In this document: positions 24,801 through 36,500 of the stretch, in pieces
How positions within the stretch are numbered: the stretch's first letter is position 1
Layout of the letters: each line of letters starts with the position of its first letter
Assembly (NCBI GenBank): GCA_964023205.1
Contig: OZ026837.1
Location: forward strand, 8,908,088 to 8,972,087
Length of the DNA: 64,000 bases
DNA from: Lutraria lutraria
Taxonomy: Eukaryota > Mollusca > Bivalvia > Venerida > Mactridae
Reading direction: 5' to 3'
Notes under the pieces: model-generated
Told to the model about the DNA's origin: nothing
Databases searched by the model: none
The model's input: only the letters and a program-made list of their open reading frames with translations
Translations under genes and position numbers: made by a program

Positions 24801-27800
24801 AGAGAGGGCCGCTCTGGAGATGTTGTACTGTATACACAAGGAATATACAACCCATCTGCTGTGGACTGTAAGCCACGACTAGAAATTATGTTGCTATATA
24901 CAAAGAACTGAAAACGCCTATTGCAGTTACACTCAACAACATGTTCTTTAAAATATGCACTTCTTAATAGCAACAGCACCATAATTAAGGTGAACCTATC
25001 TGTTTTACATCGATTGTAGAGCAAGTTCTTAAACATTACATTAACTACTCTTGATGAATGCTTCCTGGATTCTGACCAGTACACGTGCCGAAATAAGTGA
25101 TGTGGCTGAAACAGAGAACATTTCTAAATAACTGGTCTTAATGACAAGACGGTTGTAATATCTAAGTGATATCTATGTGATATCTAGTTGATATCTAAGT
25201 GATATCTAAGTGATATCTAGGTGAGGTTATTTGAAAGCAGATTCTGATAATGCTGTTGTTTTTTTAGGAGGGAAGTGAATGCAAGCGGCAGACACATAAT
25301 AATGATAATAATAATGCCAAAACTTTAGGGAATGCTGAAATATCTTACAAAATAAATATGCTGCGTTCAGAAGAGAAAACTGCAATTTAAACCAACACAG
25401 GAACTTAATATTAATGCAAAGCCTGGCAAATGAATCAGGTTTTTTGGAAAGCATTCCGCATAAATTTTGTTACTGCATTATAATACCTTGTTAAAACATG
25501 TGGCACACACTGGCTTGCGGAAAATCCCTTAATTGATGAAATAATTGTTGAAACATACGTGCAGACTAATAAAACGGAGAAAATTACCTTTTGAAAAATC
25601 TATGAATAATAATAATAATAGCGTACCAAAATGTGTGTTATGTGGCTGCAATATTGATGAGACGAGGATTCCCTGAAAAAAAACACTATAAAAATATACC
25701 ACTTTCCCAAAATACCAACTTCTCCATAATCCACCAACCAAAAACCAGTCCGACACATAGCAACGTACAATAAATTGAGGATAAAACACAGTCTGACGGA
25801 GGGCACCGCCTTGGAATAGCATGTAGCAAAGCTGCACGGAGGTTAAACTAGTATTGTTGGTCCAAACGCGCGCTTTCCCTCAGGAAAAAAACAAACGAAC
25901 AAACAAAAACACATAAATAAATAACAGACAGATACAAAAACAGTATAAAATACAATCAGTAATAGTGAGTGAAAGAATGCTCTTCTACTACTACTAAGTT
26001 ATTTATAACAACAGTAACAACAATGCTTATTTGAGGAATGTTGCACAATCTAAACAATTACTACAAAAGTTATAACCATGCCTAAGCGATGTGATGATAT
26101 CAACCATTTGTAAGACGCACCCGAGTTTTGTACCCGATTTTGGACGTAAAACATGCGTTTTATACACGAGTGATTCCGGTACCATTATGATATATTATAA
26201 GATATAGTTCCACCTTTGTTGACAAACTTTGCTTTGGTACTAAAACAAGATGCATCGCCCATCTTTACAGAGATTCTGTCAAATTTACATTGCATTTGGC
26301 ATTGCCCATTACCACAGTAAATCGGCATTGCCAACAGTCTTGTGAACTGCATGAAAAACAATTTAAAATAATGATAACAAATTCAGGAGGTTAACATCTC
26401 TTGCTATATATTAATTGAAGAAACTAAGCTGTGGTATTTTTACAAACATGTTGTTTATGCATGTTTGGAGTGTAAGGTACGCACCTTTGTCTGGTATCGT
26501 AAATATGACGCTCCTTTTTATCTGGAAGAAATATGTTATATGATGCTATTTAATCCCTAATAATAAAATATCTGACTTGGGAATCTTAGTTTATCCAATC
26601 AGTTAACATTTTGTTTGAAGTTTGATAATTAACCTGTCTTAGATATTAATTGCTGAACCTCAGTTTGTCTCTATCTGGATTCGGTTTATTGGCAATACGT
26701 TCTCTCGTAAAATATGAAATACTTTAGTTGGTTAATTAAAGCTGAACCACCTAACCCTAATTCAACATCTTCATACAGCGAGTAATCCAACATTTATAAT
26801 GTGGCCGAACTTTTTTCTTACTATACCATGAATAAGCCTTTCCGGTGTCACATGATCAAATTCTAAGGACCGCAATGGAAATAAGTCGGCTTTAATGTCT
26901 TCTTTTGTGTCATCCCTAACTAACTAAGTTACTAACTAACTAACTAACGTAATTTTAGAGAATCGCTTTTATGAATGATACTGTATTTTATTATACTATA
27001 ATGGACATATTTCTCACTCGGGGTTGTGTTCCATTGGTTAGTGAACTAGACTTGTAACCCGGTGATCCAGGTATGAATCCCGGTGGCATACCCTTTAATG
27101 GAAACTTGACAACAATGTCTCAATAATTATGTTACCGACTCCTTGTGAAAGGTTTAGTTAGTACTGCCATGGTTAGAATGCAGTATAATATTATATTATA
27201 TAGACATTCGGGAACTCGATATACACTCAGACCTATTATCAAGGGCCACTCTCGGGAAAGATATAAAGAAACCTTTATTGATAGTGGCGAAAATACTATT
27301 AAGCTAAGGTTGTCAAATAACGTGTCCATATATTAGATTTTGAAGTATTGATTATACACTGATGCAAGGTACACGGTCTTCAAAGGAAAACTACAACTTA
27401 GATAAAACATTGAAGTGAATACGCTCGATATTTGTGTTTTCCGGATGGTGTACATGGAACTTGATATGCATGAGTATAATACTGTATACAAACGTATCAA
27501 TCATTCCTATTTATGCAAACTATTTTAATATACATGTACGGCTATGTTTATATTTCAGCTTTCAGACGTACAATATGGTGGGGCCCTGGTATTTCCTAAA
27601 ATTAATGTGACTGTATCATTACCAAAGGTATGTACTTTCTCCTTGTTTGCAATCATCATTGAACATCGGTTTGTTTGCCTATTTGTGTTTTGGCTGTCTG
27701 TGTGTTTGTACCATTCATATGGTACAATTTTGGTCAATTTCCGTAAGTAGTCTCCCTTTCGAGATCGAGCTGATTAAGCTGATACCAACTATTGGATTGT

Positions 27801-30800
27801 TTCCCTTTAGGTCATCTGATAGAACACATGATACTGGTCAAAATTTACCGTGTCACCAATATAGCCCCAGGAAATCGATAGGCAATAAAACCGCGGGTGG
27901 TATTATACAAGCTTGTAATATACGTAATTATCTGTGTATGATCATCGATAGTATAATTTGTACAACAGACAAAATGCTAGCGTAGTTGGCAAGTAAAAGA
28001 TGTTAATGCAGTTATAGAAAAAATATTATTATTTTTTTATTGATTTTTTTAAAATCCGAATATCCATGATTATATTATTTTATTAATTTGGTTGTTGATA
28101 GCGTTATACATCACGAGAACCAATTTTCTTATTAACTAATATTACAAGTATTCGAAAACGAAAGTGTGTATGCATGTAAAATTTAATATAATTTATTTGT
28201 TGCTTAAATTATTGTGTCTTAACCATAAAATGAGTAAAACATTGATATATTAATATGTCGTGTATGACTTTGAAATAGAAAGACAATTCGGATTTTGATC
28301 CATTAATCATTAACAACCAGAGTTAGCATTAATTTACACTGGCTGTGTGTAATAAGAATATTTAAACATAATCTAAATAGTCTAGAACAAAGATCGAGGA
28401 CTTATATATGTATATATAGTTGTAATTGTTTCTTGAACAATTTCTTCAAAGTCAAAATCCTTCTCACTTCACGCGTACGTGAAAATATGAGGAACATAAA
28501 TAATGTACAAACAATGGTATAAAACTAGCTCTTAACAAAATCAAAATTCTGACTATCAATATTTACATGATGCTCAATATAAAAAATATCTAAATAAAAA
28601 AGTATCGCTTTTTAATGGAGTATTTCGCACCTTTTCTCGAAACAACAATCAAAAGACCTGCTCAATTCTAATTGCATTAAAACTGTTAATCGACAGATAA
28701 ACGATATTATGTATAAACTAGAATTATTATTATTTTCATGTGTATGTCAGTTCGTACTAAAATAAAGCGCAGAAACAATCATGATGAATAGTAAAGATTT
28801 TATTAAAATTAAATATTAGAACTGTACGTATCATAAACACTCGTTTAATCATTTAAACAATAGAATGCTTTAAGTTTTTACAAAAAAAACATTTCTGTTT
28901 AGAATGATTCACTCTTGAGATATTTACTACCGCAGTAGAATTTGTATTAACTTTATAAAAAAAATACTCAAAACTTTCCTTACAGTAACGCCATAATTGT
29001 CTACTGGAATCATCAATTTATAATATCTTATCTTATTATAATAGAATTGTGGAACTGAAATTGTATTTTAGACTTAAGTATAACAACTCATCGTCACTAC
29101 AACATACACATAACTATGAGTACATGAAATAAAATTTAATGCAATTATTTAATAAATAACAATTTAGTACATGTACAATGGAAAGAAATATTATATCGTA
29201 TCAGGGGCATATATATACATATACATACATATGTATATTAGTCCTTGATCGATATAGCAAATAAATACGGTATTATCAGAATTTTTATTGATATATTGTT
29301 TCATACATCTTTTCAAATTCACAAGAACCTAAATTTACGTCTACAAGGGATTTTCTACCATAAAGCTGTTTAAGGATATATCTACATTCCAATGTGTATA
29401 AACCACCCGCTGTGCTAAATTTGTACACGCATCGGTAAACATCGGCCAAACGGAAATTACCGAAGATCGAGCTCAAACGAAAGCAATATTTGTCAAAACA
29501 TGGTGTTACAAATCGTTAAAAATACTGTACAAGATGTATATTTATTTTATTTTGGTTTATATCATTTTACGGGAAAAGAAGTTCTCTAAAATGTCATATG
29601 TGGTAATTTATTGGCAACTTATGAATTGTTTGTCAATTTTTAGTCTGAAATTTGGCAAAAAAATCATTTTCTTCAATATTTACATAGAACATAGAGTAAA
29701 TTTTGAACCGTTTTACCTATTTCATACAAGTGCAAAAATACTGCCCAAGATAGATAGTTATTTTAAATTAAATTACACCATTTGAAAGATAATGATTTTA
29801 TCTACAATGTCATATGTGGTAATTTATTGGCATTTACCGAATAAAGATTTTATAGCAATCTATATAGAGTTAAACTGGGCGATTGTTATCTGATTGTGGT
29901 TTATCGAGTCATTTCAAGGGAGATAACACCATCGATTAAGACGATTATTGGTTCAGTATTGTTCCATATGCTACACTATATGTATACTCAGTCTTTGAAA
30001 CAAAACAATGTGAAATTTGGTAACGTTTTTCCAACAATGATATTTATGTATTGCAGGGATCAGCTGTTGTTTGGTGGAACTTGAAAAGGGATGGAATGCC
30101 AAGTCTACGATCAGCATACCAATACTGTCCTGTAGTACAAGGGTCTAAATGGGGTACGTATAATTATAAGGACAATACATAGTTCGTCCAATGTGTACCC
30201 TACGGTAGCGCTATGCACTGACTAACGTAGTGATGTCACGCTTTGTATAGAACGCAGTTCGTCCGTCCGTTAGTTGTTCGTTTGTTCGATCGTTTAAACC
30301 TACGAGATCATCTTCAATTACATAACATTCATAAAGGTTATCATAATTGTGGTCTGATTTGTCTATCAATGTTCATGTAGTATATAATGCAGAACTGTTT
30401 TGTGAATAACTCGAATATGAAAAACGAAATAACGCATCAAATCATACGTTCTACTTATACACAAAGTCAAGGACACCCGTCGTTTCGCGACTGCTAAATA
30501 TAGCTAAAATGATATCGAGAGCTTCCCACAATCCATTGCGATATTCGAATAATTCCGACTATTTCCGACAGTTGTATTCAGGTGTTTGAACGAACTTAAA
30601 TATACTAGAAAGTACTGGCAGTTGGGCTTGGGATATTTGTTGGGATATAACAAGCTTCGTAAAGAAACACTGAAATAACACACATGTAAGCATATGCATT
30701 GTAAAAAGGCATCAATCGAGCATTTCAAATTTTGAAATATGTCGCTTTCACTTCAAACATGGCGGACATTTAGAATCATCCGTTCGTGTTCGGATATGTT

Positions 30801-31039
30801 TGCTGTTGTAAACATTCAGATCATCCCGGATATATTCGCTGTTGTAAACATTCCGTTGATTCACGTCGCTTCAACGTGATTTGATTACTTCTAACTGTAA
30901 ATACGGAAGTTTGGAAAGCCATGTGTGTATATAAGTCCTTGATAAGGTCGAGTAGTAGATTTATTTATGTATTTTTTCAGGGTTATTCAAGCGAATTCTC
31001 TACAATAATCAAATGTTTGCGAGAAACTGTGACAAATAA
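15878..31039 (+). CDS. Prolyl 4-hydroxylase alpha subunit-like protein, probable pseudoenzyme
   Basis: Thirteen exons give 519 residues: 15878-16068, 16504-16664, 17915-18234, 19068-19119, 19373-19533, 20514-20681, 21542-21585, 22379-22505, 22830-22880, 23728-23787, 27559-27627, 30057-30153, 30981-31039. All borders are GT/AG and all phases join. The start ATG is followed by a hydrophobic signal peptide (about residues 1-21), so the product enters the ER. An N-terminal P4Ha_N region follows (FMTSFEIDKIL), then a peptide-substrate-binding/TPR-like region (RREKVDW to YFEFGMMTKAKEIL, IDPDDKGVARDLEF, YEKLCR) and a C-terminal 2-oxoglutarate dioxygenase fold (YPRIEIVHDVLSS, GNRLAS, LSDVQYGGALVFP, CPVVQGSKW). 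Human P4HA1 is about 534 residues. The HxD motif reads Ala-Thr-Asp, and the distal His site near CPVV is Tyr or Ser; the 2-oxoglutarate Lys position is Lys. The fold is retained, but iron binding is probably lost. The family assignment is firm; loss of activity is inferred. Confidence 0.93.
17188..17262. repeat. Three-copy degenerate minisatellite (about 30 bp)
   Basis: The motif GAATTCAATAGAA (with variants GAAATTCAATAGAA and GGAATTCAATGGG) occurs three times about 30 bp apart in P4HA intron 2. It creates a repetitive minus-strand open frame that is not regarded as a gene. Confidence 0.5.
17578..17800 (+). mobile_element. SINE A, tRNA-derived, full-length
   Basis: RNA polymerase III promoter boxes are intact: A box TGGTCGAGTGG at 17587-17597 and B box GGTTCGAGTCC at 17654-17664. 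Their long spacing and the arm between them fit a type II (Leu/Ser-like) tRNA head. A shared body (TATGTGAGAAAGTAGGCAG, GAGGATGGGAG, AAAGGGGCG) follows, and the element ends in an AAACAAACAAACA tail. Further copies are at 21728 and 47267. It lies in P4HA intron 2. Confidence 0.8.
18250..18295. repeat. CA-rich microsatellite
   Basis: Interrupted CACACA tracts start 16 bp after the exon 3 donor of the P4HA-like gene. Confidence 0.7.
18719..18970 (+). mobile_element. SINE B, tRNA-Thr-like head
   Basis: The head reads like a decayed tRNA: ATTAGTGCACTGG, an anticodon-loop-like CTTGTAA, then a B-box-like GATTTCGAATCTC. The body and a conserved 3' domain (AGTCCAGGAAG, TATAACTGTAGTATCGTTGG, AAAACGGCATTAAGCC) follow. 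The same domain is found at 11745, 38893 and 51112 and is typical of molluscan SINEs. It lies in P4HA intron 3. Confidence 0.65.
20747..21404. mobile_element. MITE family 1 copy interrupted by a hAT-type MITE
   Basis: The outer element begins CAGTGCAT right after a TA at 20745-20746. It is interrupted by the 20755-21232 element, resumes as CAGTGCATCCTCTCC at 21233 and ends ATTCTACTG before TA at 21405. Without the insert it is about 172 bp and has the family's internal GTTGTTGCTCTAGAGAGG and AGAGAGGGCCGCT blocks. It lies in P4HA intron 6. Confidence 0.75.
20755..21232. mobile_element. hAT-type MITE, 478 bp, with perfect 8-bp target duplication
   Basis: The flanks are identical: CAGTGCAT at 20747-20754 and 21233-21240. 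Termini are inverted: TACGGCTGAGTACCGG at the left and, reversed, TAGGGCCGAGTATCGA at the right (12 of 16 match). Subterminal regions are rich in TATCGTATCGA-type motifs. An 8-bp duplication with TAGGGC-like ends is diagnostic of hAT transposons. There is no transposase frame, so it is non-autonomous. Confidence 0.82.
21728..21865 (+). mobile_element. SINE A, 5'-truncated copy
   Basis: It carries the body and tail of SINE A (TGTGAGAAAGTAGGCAGTTG, GAGTCTAGTACT, AGGTGAACTGTC, AAAAGGGGCGTAAAA) but no tRNA-like head. It lies in P4HA intron 7. Confidence 0.75.
23462..23564. mobile_element. MITE family 1, short internally deleted copy
   Basis: The ends are CAGTGTAACCTCTCGAAAGC and, reversed, CAGTGCAACCTCTCAAATGC, with TA on the right. 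At 103 bp it has only about 60% of the full-length interior. Confidence 0.75.
24644..24830. mobile_element. MITE family 1, full-length copy
   Basis: The left end is CAGTGCAACCTCTCCAGAGG; the right end, reversed, is CAGTACAACATCTCCAGAGC. The interior holds GAGGTTGTTGCTCTAGAGAG and GTTGCTGTTCAAGAGAGGGC. It lies in P4HA intron 10. Confidence 0.78.
25158..25223. repeat. 11-bp tandem repeat, six units
   Basis: Six head-to-tail units of ATATCTAAGTG differ only at one or two positions per unit. Each junction forms GATATC. It lies in P4HA intron 10. Confidence 0.92.
26917..26947. repeat. TAAC microsatellite
   Basis: CTAACTAACTAAG is followed by TTACTAACTAACTAACTAAC, an imperfect tetranucleotide array in P4HA intron 10. 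Confidence 0.85.
27026..27105 (+). repeat. tRNA-Thr-like SINE head fragment
   Basis: An A-box-like CATTGGTTAGTG, the loop ACTTGTAACCC and a B box GGTATGAATCC (27070-27080) resemble the heads at 18719 and 39150. No matching SINE body follows clearly. It is not a functional tRNA gene because the acceptor stem does not close. Confidence 0.5.
29590..29836. repeat. Pair of direct repeats (26 bp)
   Basis: ATGTCATATGTGGTAATT, extending through TATTGGCA, occurs at about 29590 and again at about 29808, in the same orientation. The sequence between them is AT-rich and unassigned. It lies in P4HA intron 11, just upstream of exon 12. Confidence 0.7.
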
Positions 31040-31440
31040 AAGACGCCCAGATAACCAGAGAAAGAATGTTTTAAATACGTACATTTGTAGCTGAAGATAA
31101 ATCACCAATTTATTGTAAATGTTTGTTATAATTGATTAATAAGCATTACTATGTTCTCGTTTATAGAGCACATTCAATAGTAATTACGTTAGAATGAATG
31201 TTCGTGAATCAGTGTTTTAATTATGAAATGTAGTTGTTTCCGAATTTATTTCCATTGCGTTATCGCTTATATACGACACTACGACATGTTTATAGTGTCA
31301 CGGTGGCGATAAATGTACACCATACGCCACCGCTCTTATATTTTATTGAAAAAAGTGATGATTAAGGACCGAATGAAATATCTATTATTTTTGAAGTTCT
31401 TACATTTTATAGCACTTTTATGAAATGATCGAAAGATTAA

Positions 31441-31446
31441 AATAAA
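31441..31446 (+). promoter_or_regulatory. Candidate P4HA-like polyadenylation signal
   Basis: AATAAA lies about 400 bp after the stop codon. Another AATAAA occurs near 31596, so the exact 3' end is open. Confidence 0.4.
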
Positions 31447-32147
31447 CTTTAGACAGTGATTTAGGGAAAGTATTATAAAGTTTTGAGCAAGAAAAATTAT
31501 GTTTTACCTATCATTTGAAATACCAATACTAGTGTTCCTGAGCGTATGCTTTGCGAAAACCATCCACATTATTTTTATGGTATATGTGCTTGTTAAATAA
31601 ATGCATGGATCATTATCTCTTTAAGCGAATCAATGTTGTTTGATTGCTTATATATGATGTTGTGTTCAATTGTTTGTCGAAATACCATACTTGATTGACA
31701 GACCTGGTTGGCACCAGTTTTCAAATGCTGAAGTACAAGCGCACGTATTCATTATATGTTGCATGTATTTCATAATTATGATTCCCTAGTCATGTTATCA
31801 TAAGTTAAGTCTCCTTTCTATGATGTTAATGTATTATCATAAAATGATTAGAAGTTTAGCTATTTTTTCTGAAAATGTGATTATTTTTAATTTTGGTGTG
31901 TTTGGTATTTGTAGAAGTAGTGAAGTGATTAAACATTTTATAAAATTATTTCATGTTTGTTGTGACTTCTATGCATCTTTTTGCCTGTATTTGGTTTAAC
32001 GTTGCAAACAACAGCCAGGGTTATTTGGTAATTTTCCCAGCTGTCACGATGTAAGAAGACCTCTGGGTAGAACGAGTAACCTTAATAAAGCTAGCTGGAC
32101 AACGTCCTCATGACGGTTTTCGCACCCAGTTAATTTAACACTACAAA

Positions 32148-32293
32148 CAATGTAACCTCCATGAACGATCACCTCCGAACAACAGCCACCTCCCTGTTAC
32201 AGCCAGTATACTAGCAACTCGAATTGATGTTTTACTCCATTATCACTCTCTCATCAACTTCCTATTGGTGCCTGTTGTAGGGAGGTTGCACTG
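32148..32293. mobile_element. MITE family 1B (ACAGCCACCTCC variant)
   Basis: The left end is CAATGTAACCTCCATGAACG; the right end, reversed, is CAGTGCAACCTCCCTACAAC, with TA on the right. The interior has ACAACAGCCACCTCCCTG and TACAGCCAGTATACTAG, which recur inverted at 52543-52706. Confidence 0.7.
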
Positions 32294-33128
32294 TACTTTT
32301 TAAAAAAAATCACTAATCATAAATGTAGCCGTTGTATATGTATATTAAATAGGATAAATGTGTTTTGGTCCATGTGGCCATTTTAGGCCTAATTAACCAT
32401 CATACACCATCCCTTCAACGTGCTAGCCCTCTATATGCTCCAGTGCACACTGTATTCTCTGTACAATATCTTAAGAAGGTGTTCTCTAATTTAATATATT
32501 GTAAATATGGCTCTGTGTTCCACAATACCCCAAACAGTTTCGTAAAATGAACATTGTCGCAATCAATACCAGAACTATTAGATGGAATGAAAACTTTCAG
32601 CTTGCTGTGTTTAATTCATTTATAGCACAAAACACGATGAAACCAGTCACAAAATGAACTAATGTTATTCTGGTATTTATTACGATAATGTGAAACTGGC
32701 ATGACACCATAATTAAACATATAATGATGATAACAAAATTATCATAAAATACCAGCGTGCATTATGCAATAAATTATCCAGGTAGCATTTATGATAATTG
32801 CTTATAATCCTTATTGTACAGTCTATGGTCGGTACTAATTTAATTTTCTTGCATTTTGTTCTTTAGTTTTATTATTTGCCTTGTCCTCAATATGTGGATG
32901 TAACTCTGCATTTACTCTTAAACTGATACCGAATATTAATCAATGTCGTCATTTGATTTTAGCCGAGTATAAATTCGACCAATGACCAAGAATGGTCCGA
33001 ACACAGATTATTCATATATATAGCCATCATATTTCTTTTAAAAATCAGGTAGCCAAATATTTCTAAGTCACGAAATATCAAATAAAACAATAGTTTATTA
33101 TAACACAACGTTGTAATCTAAAAAAATG

Positions 33129-33134
33129 TTTATT
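33129..33134 (-). promoter_or_regulatory. Candidate FABP polyadenylation signal
   Basis: Read on the minus strand this is AATAAA, about 400 bp after the FABP stop codon; another candidate lies at about 33096. Confidence 0.4.
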
Positions 33135-33539
33135 TCAATAAGCGAACAGCTCATTATGACAAACATAATTATTATTATTACAAAGATATTGCACATATAA
33201 ATACTATCACAAAACAGAAGCACATATATACAAATACAATATGAAATGACGACACTGCTTTTAATTAAGATTTATTTAAGGTTCATATCCGTCGATAAGT
33301 TGATATCAAGCACCGACGTCTTGAGATACGTACGCTGGCAAACAAACTGAATAACTGATAAGTAAATAAATCTCGACTTTTGAACTTGAAGTAAATCCAT
33401 TGAATTTATTATATAATTAATATAATCGGTTTAGTTCTGTAAAGCGCAATAAATGAAAACATCGAATGGCTCAAAATGATGTAAACAGAAAAGCACGCAT
33501 TCAATTTATATAATGTCTAGGCTTATAAGGAATGCTTCT

Positions 33540-36500
33540 TTAAACTTTTGAAAACTTTCGTACACAGGTTTGTCCGCCACCAGTCAAGGTCTGAAAAATA
33601 CAACAAAATACAAAAAGTTAATATTTTACCAAGTTCACATTAAAAGTACAGTACAACTTTTCTTGAGCAACAACCTCCCTTCAGCAAAAGCATGATTCTC
33701 CTCACTGCACCATTTAACTATTAATTTAACCTCTCTATAGCCACAACCTCTCAACAAAAACATAGTTTTGCTGCTCCTAAAGGATGTTGCTTTGGAGAGG
33801 TTACACTGTATATGTATGGAAATGGTTCTGTAACTGTTAAATATTTAATGTTGTTTTATGGCGCACCAGCAACTAATGGTCATGTATTCCGCATTTTAAA
33901 ACAAAACGAAAGCAGCAAGTATAAGGTTATGAACCCTGTGTTCTTAGGGTAGGTCCTAGTCTCCTGGCCAGGAACTTAGGCTGAGGTAATCCCGACAGAA
34001 AATCCCATTGGCGCTCTGCTAACAAACCACAGCACCATGCAACAACACAATGGATTGTGATCGAGAAGAAGAACAGGTTATGTACAATGTTCAGTTTGTA
34101 TTAGATTAATGTGAACCAGAATAATCACTTCGTTATATTCATAAATATCAATATATATAGCCATAACTATTTAATAAAGAAGGGCGTCTTTATTGGGCTG
34201 TACTGTATCCGATTCAACAATTTTAGGAATTTACTACACCCGTATTTTACAGTACAGATACCGCTGGAATATTTTCTTTTAAGGCATGCCGCTGTTAGAT
34301 TCTTAATCATACTTCACGAACTATTCATGAAGTATGCAAAATATAGTTCAAGAAAAGTTCATGATATCATGAATTCCTTTCAAATTTAATACATTCATGG
34401 CTTCTTCTGTTACTAAGAAGGTGTCATCTACACACATAATGATTACGTCATCAAATTTAGTGTAAACAAACTCACCATTGTAAGAGAGCTACCGTCTCCT
34501 TTTCTTACATGAGAACATTCAAAACCATCACCTGTCTGTTTTTCTACTAGACTGTCACCATCAACAGTGAAAACTACCTACAAAAGAAAAAAAATGTTAT
34601 AGATTCTATTTTATTTCAGACGAAACACGCAATTATTGATGATGTCATGTAATACAATGTTGCATTTTGGGATCGCATTTTAATCCTGGGGAAAATCCTG
34701 CCTAAAAATTATTGACAAAGAAGAAGTTCTAACACAGGAAGAATGCGTCAGAAATTAATCCGTTCCGAGACAGGTTTGCAAGATACAGTCATAATGACTT
34801 CAAATAAAAAGTTCCCATTTAATATATATAAGATTAATATGGCTTGAATTCCTACATGCATAATCAATTATGCGATTATGCGATTCCATATCTCTGGTCA
34901 TAAAACATGGTGATTTGTGACGTAAAATACTATGACGTGCATACCTTAATACTTCTACCGTCCAATGTCATGGAATCCATTTCTTTACCCAGGGTGAAGG
35001 GAAATACTCGTTCACCAGCAGCTGTGGTGGTGGTCATGGTCCAGTTATCACCGTCAGCTGTGAACTCTTGGGTCATGTTTGATCCTGTTGACAGAAATTT
35101 GTGAGCGGTCTCTCTCTTCTCATCGGAAATATCTGAAAAAAATAATTGCAAAATTAATGGAATGTGTTTCGGTCCCTGCAATTGGTCTTGGGATGTTTAT
35201 TAATGAGTTTTGATGATATATATACGGTACAATACAAACATTTATTGCATGAAAACAACATGTTTATGGCAAAAACAAATATTATAACAATGGATTTTCA
35301 GAAGAGCACATGATGTTCCAGAGCGAATCTAAAATGTAAAACGAAAGTTAGTTCCTAATCAAATTAGCATAGTATATAAATTTAGACATAAGATTGGTGA
35401 ATTTGTACAGTTGACCATGTATAAAAATATCTTTTGCTTTGATTTCCGAAAATTTATAACAGATTAATAAAAAATGATACTCGTTCTCTATTGAACCAGA
35501 ATTACAAAATCTACATATTCTTCCATATTTATGACATAAAACTGGTTGTTGATAATAGACTTTCTAGTTTCTCTTTGTTAATTTTTTAATCGAGTTACCT
35601 AACCGTTTGGTTTACGAGAATGCATTTTTAAGAGTAAAAAAATTCTAAAGCACAAAACACGCAATCAAAATTAGTTGAAATTTCTATTATCAGTGTATCG
35701 CGGTCCATAGTGATCTGTCTTTCCGTTACGCAGTACGTATCGTATCCCTTTGTTTTGGCGATACTCAACCCTATAGTCTAATGTAACAAGGGTCAATCAT
35801 CTGATTCTGTAAAATAATCAAATGATCGAATTATACTTTTGTCCTGTTGATAAATTTTATTTTTGACACATTACCAAAGTTGGTTCCGTATGCTTTTTAC
35901 TGACAGGTTCATAATAGCAACAGATACAAGACATTTATATTTGGGCTTAGGTTTGGTTAATCATCTGATTTTATGACCTTGTAAAATGGTTGCACTGAAA
36001 AATATTATTTGTAACGGTGAGTATGGCTTAATAACCAACAAATTTATGATGATGAAATTGGGAACCAATTCAAAAGGAAAGCGAGCTGGGTAAAAGCTAC
36101 GCAACATTAAAGCAAATTATATTTCAACAAACGAAATAATAAGAGCCCTGTCTATTCCATGTGGAATATAAATAATGGATATTACTACCATGTTATGACC
36201 GCAGCATGTCGTAAACATGAATAATATATACAGAGATGTACCAGAGAAAAAAACTGGTTTGTTCAACATCAAACAACACTCCATTCACTCATTAAATTAC
36301 AGAAACAATATGGAAAAAACGTTACCTAAGCAATTATATGAATAGTATTGTGTTTTCAGTGATGGTAAACTAGTACGTATTATCACGTGACTCGAATGAT
36401 ATCACGAAAACTAGCTACGCTGGGTTTTACAGAAATATCTAATCTGAATTGATATATTTCACCAAACATTAATTACATTATTTTTAATCGAATAATATGG

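Larger units (their letters stand above)
31040..33539. other. Convergent 3' spacer between P4HA-like and FABP genes
   Basis: Both flanking genes point into this 2.5 kb stretch, so both 3' UTRs lie here. It holds an AATAAA on each strand at plausible sites, one MITE (32148-32293) and AT-rich sequence. No other gene was seen. Confidence 0.6.

Noticed and set aside
25158..25223. Interpretation of the 11-bp array as telomeric or centromeric satellite
   Set aside because: Only six units are present, inside an intron, and the unit is unlike TTAGGG.
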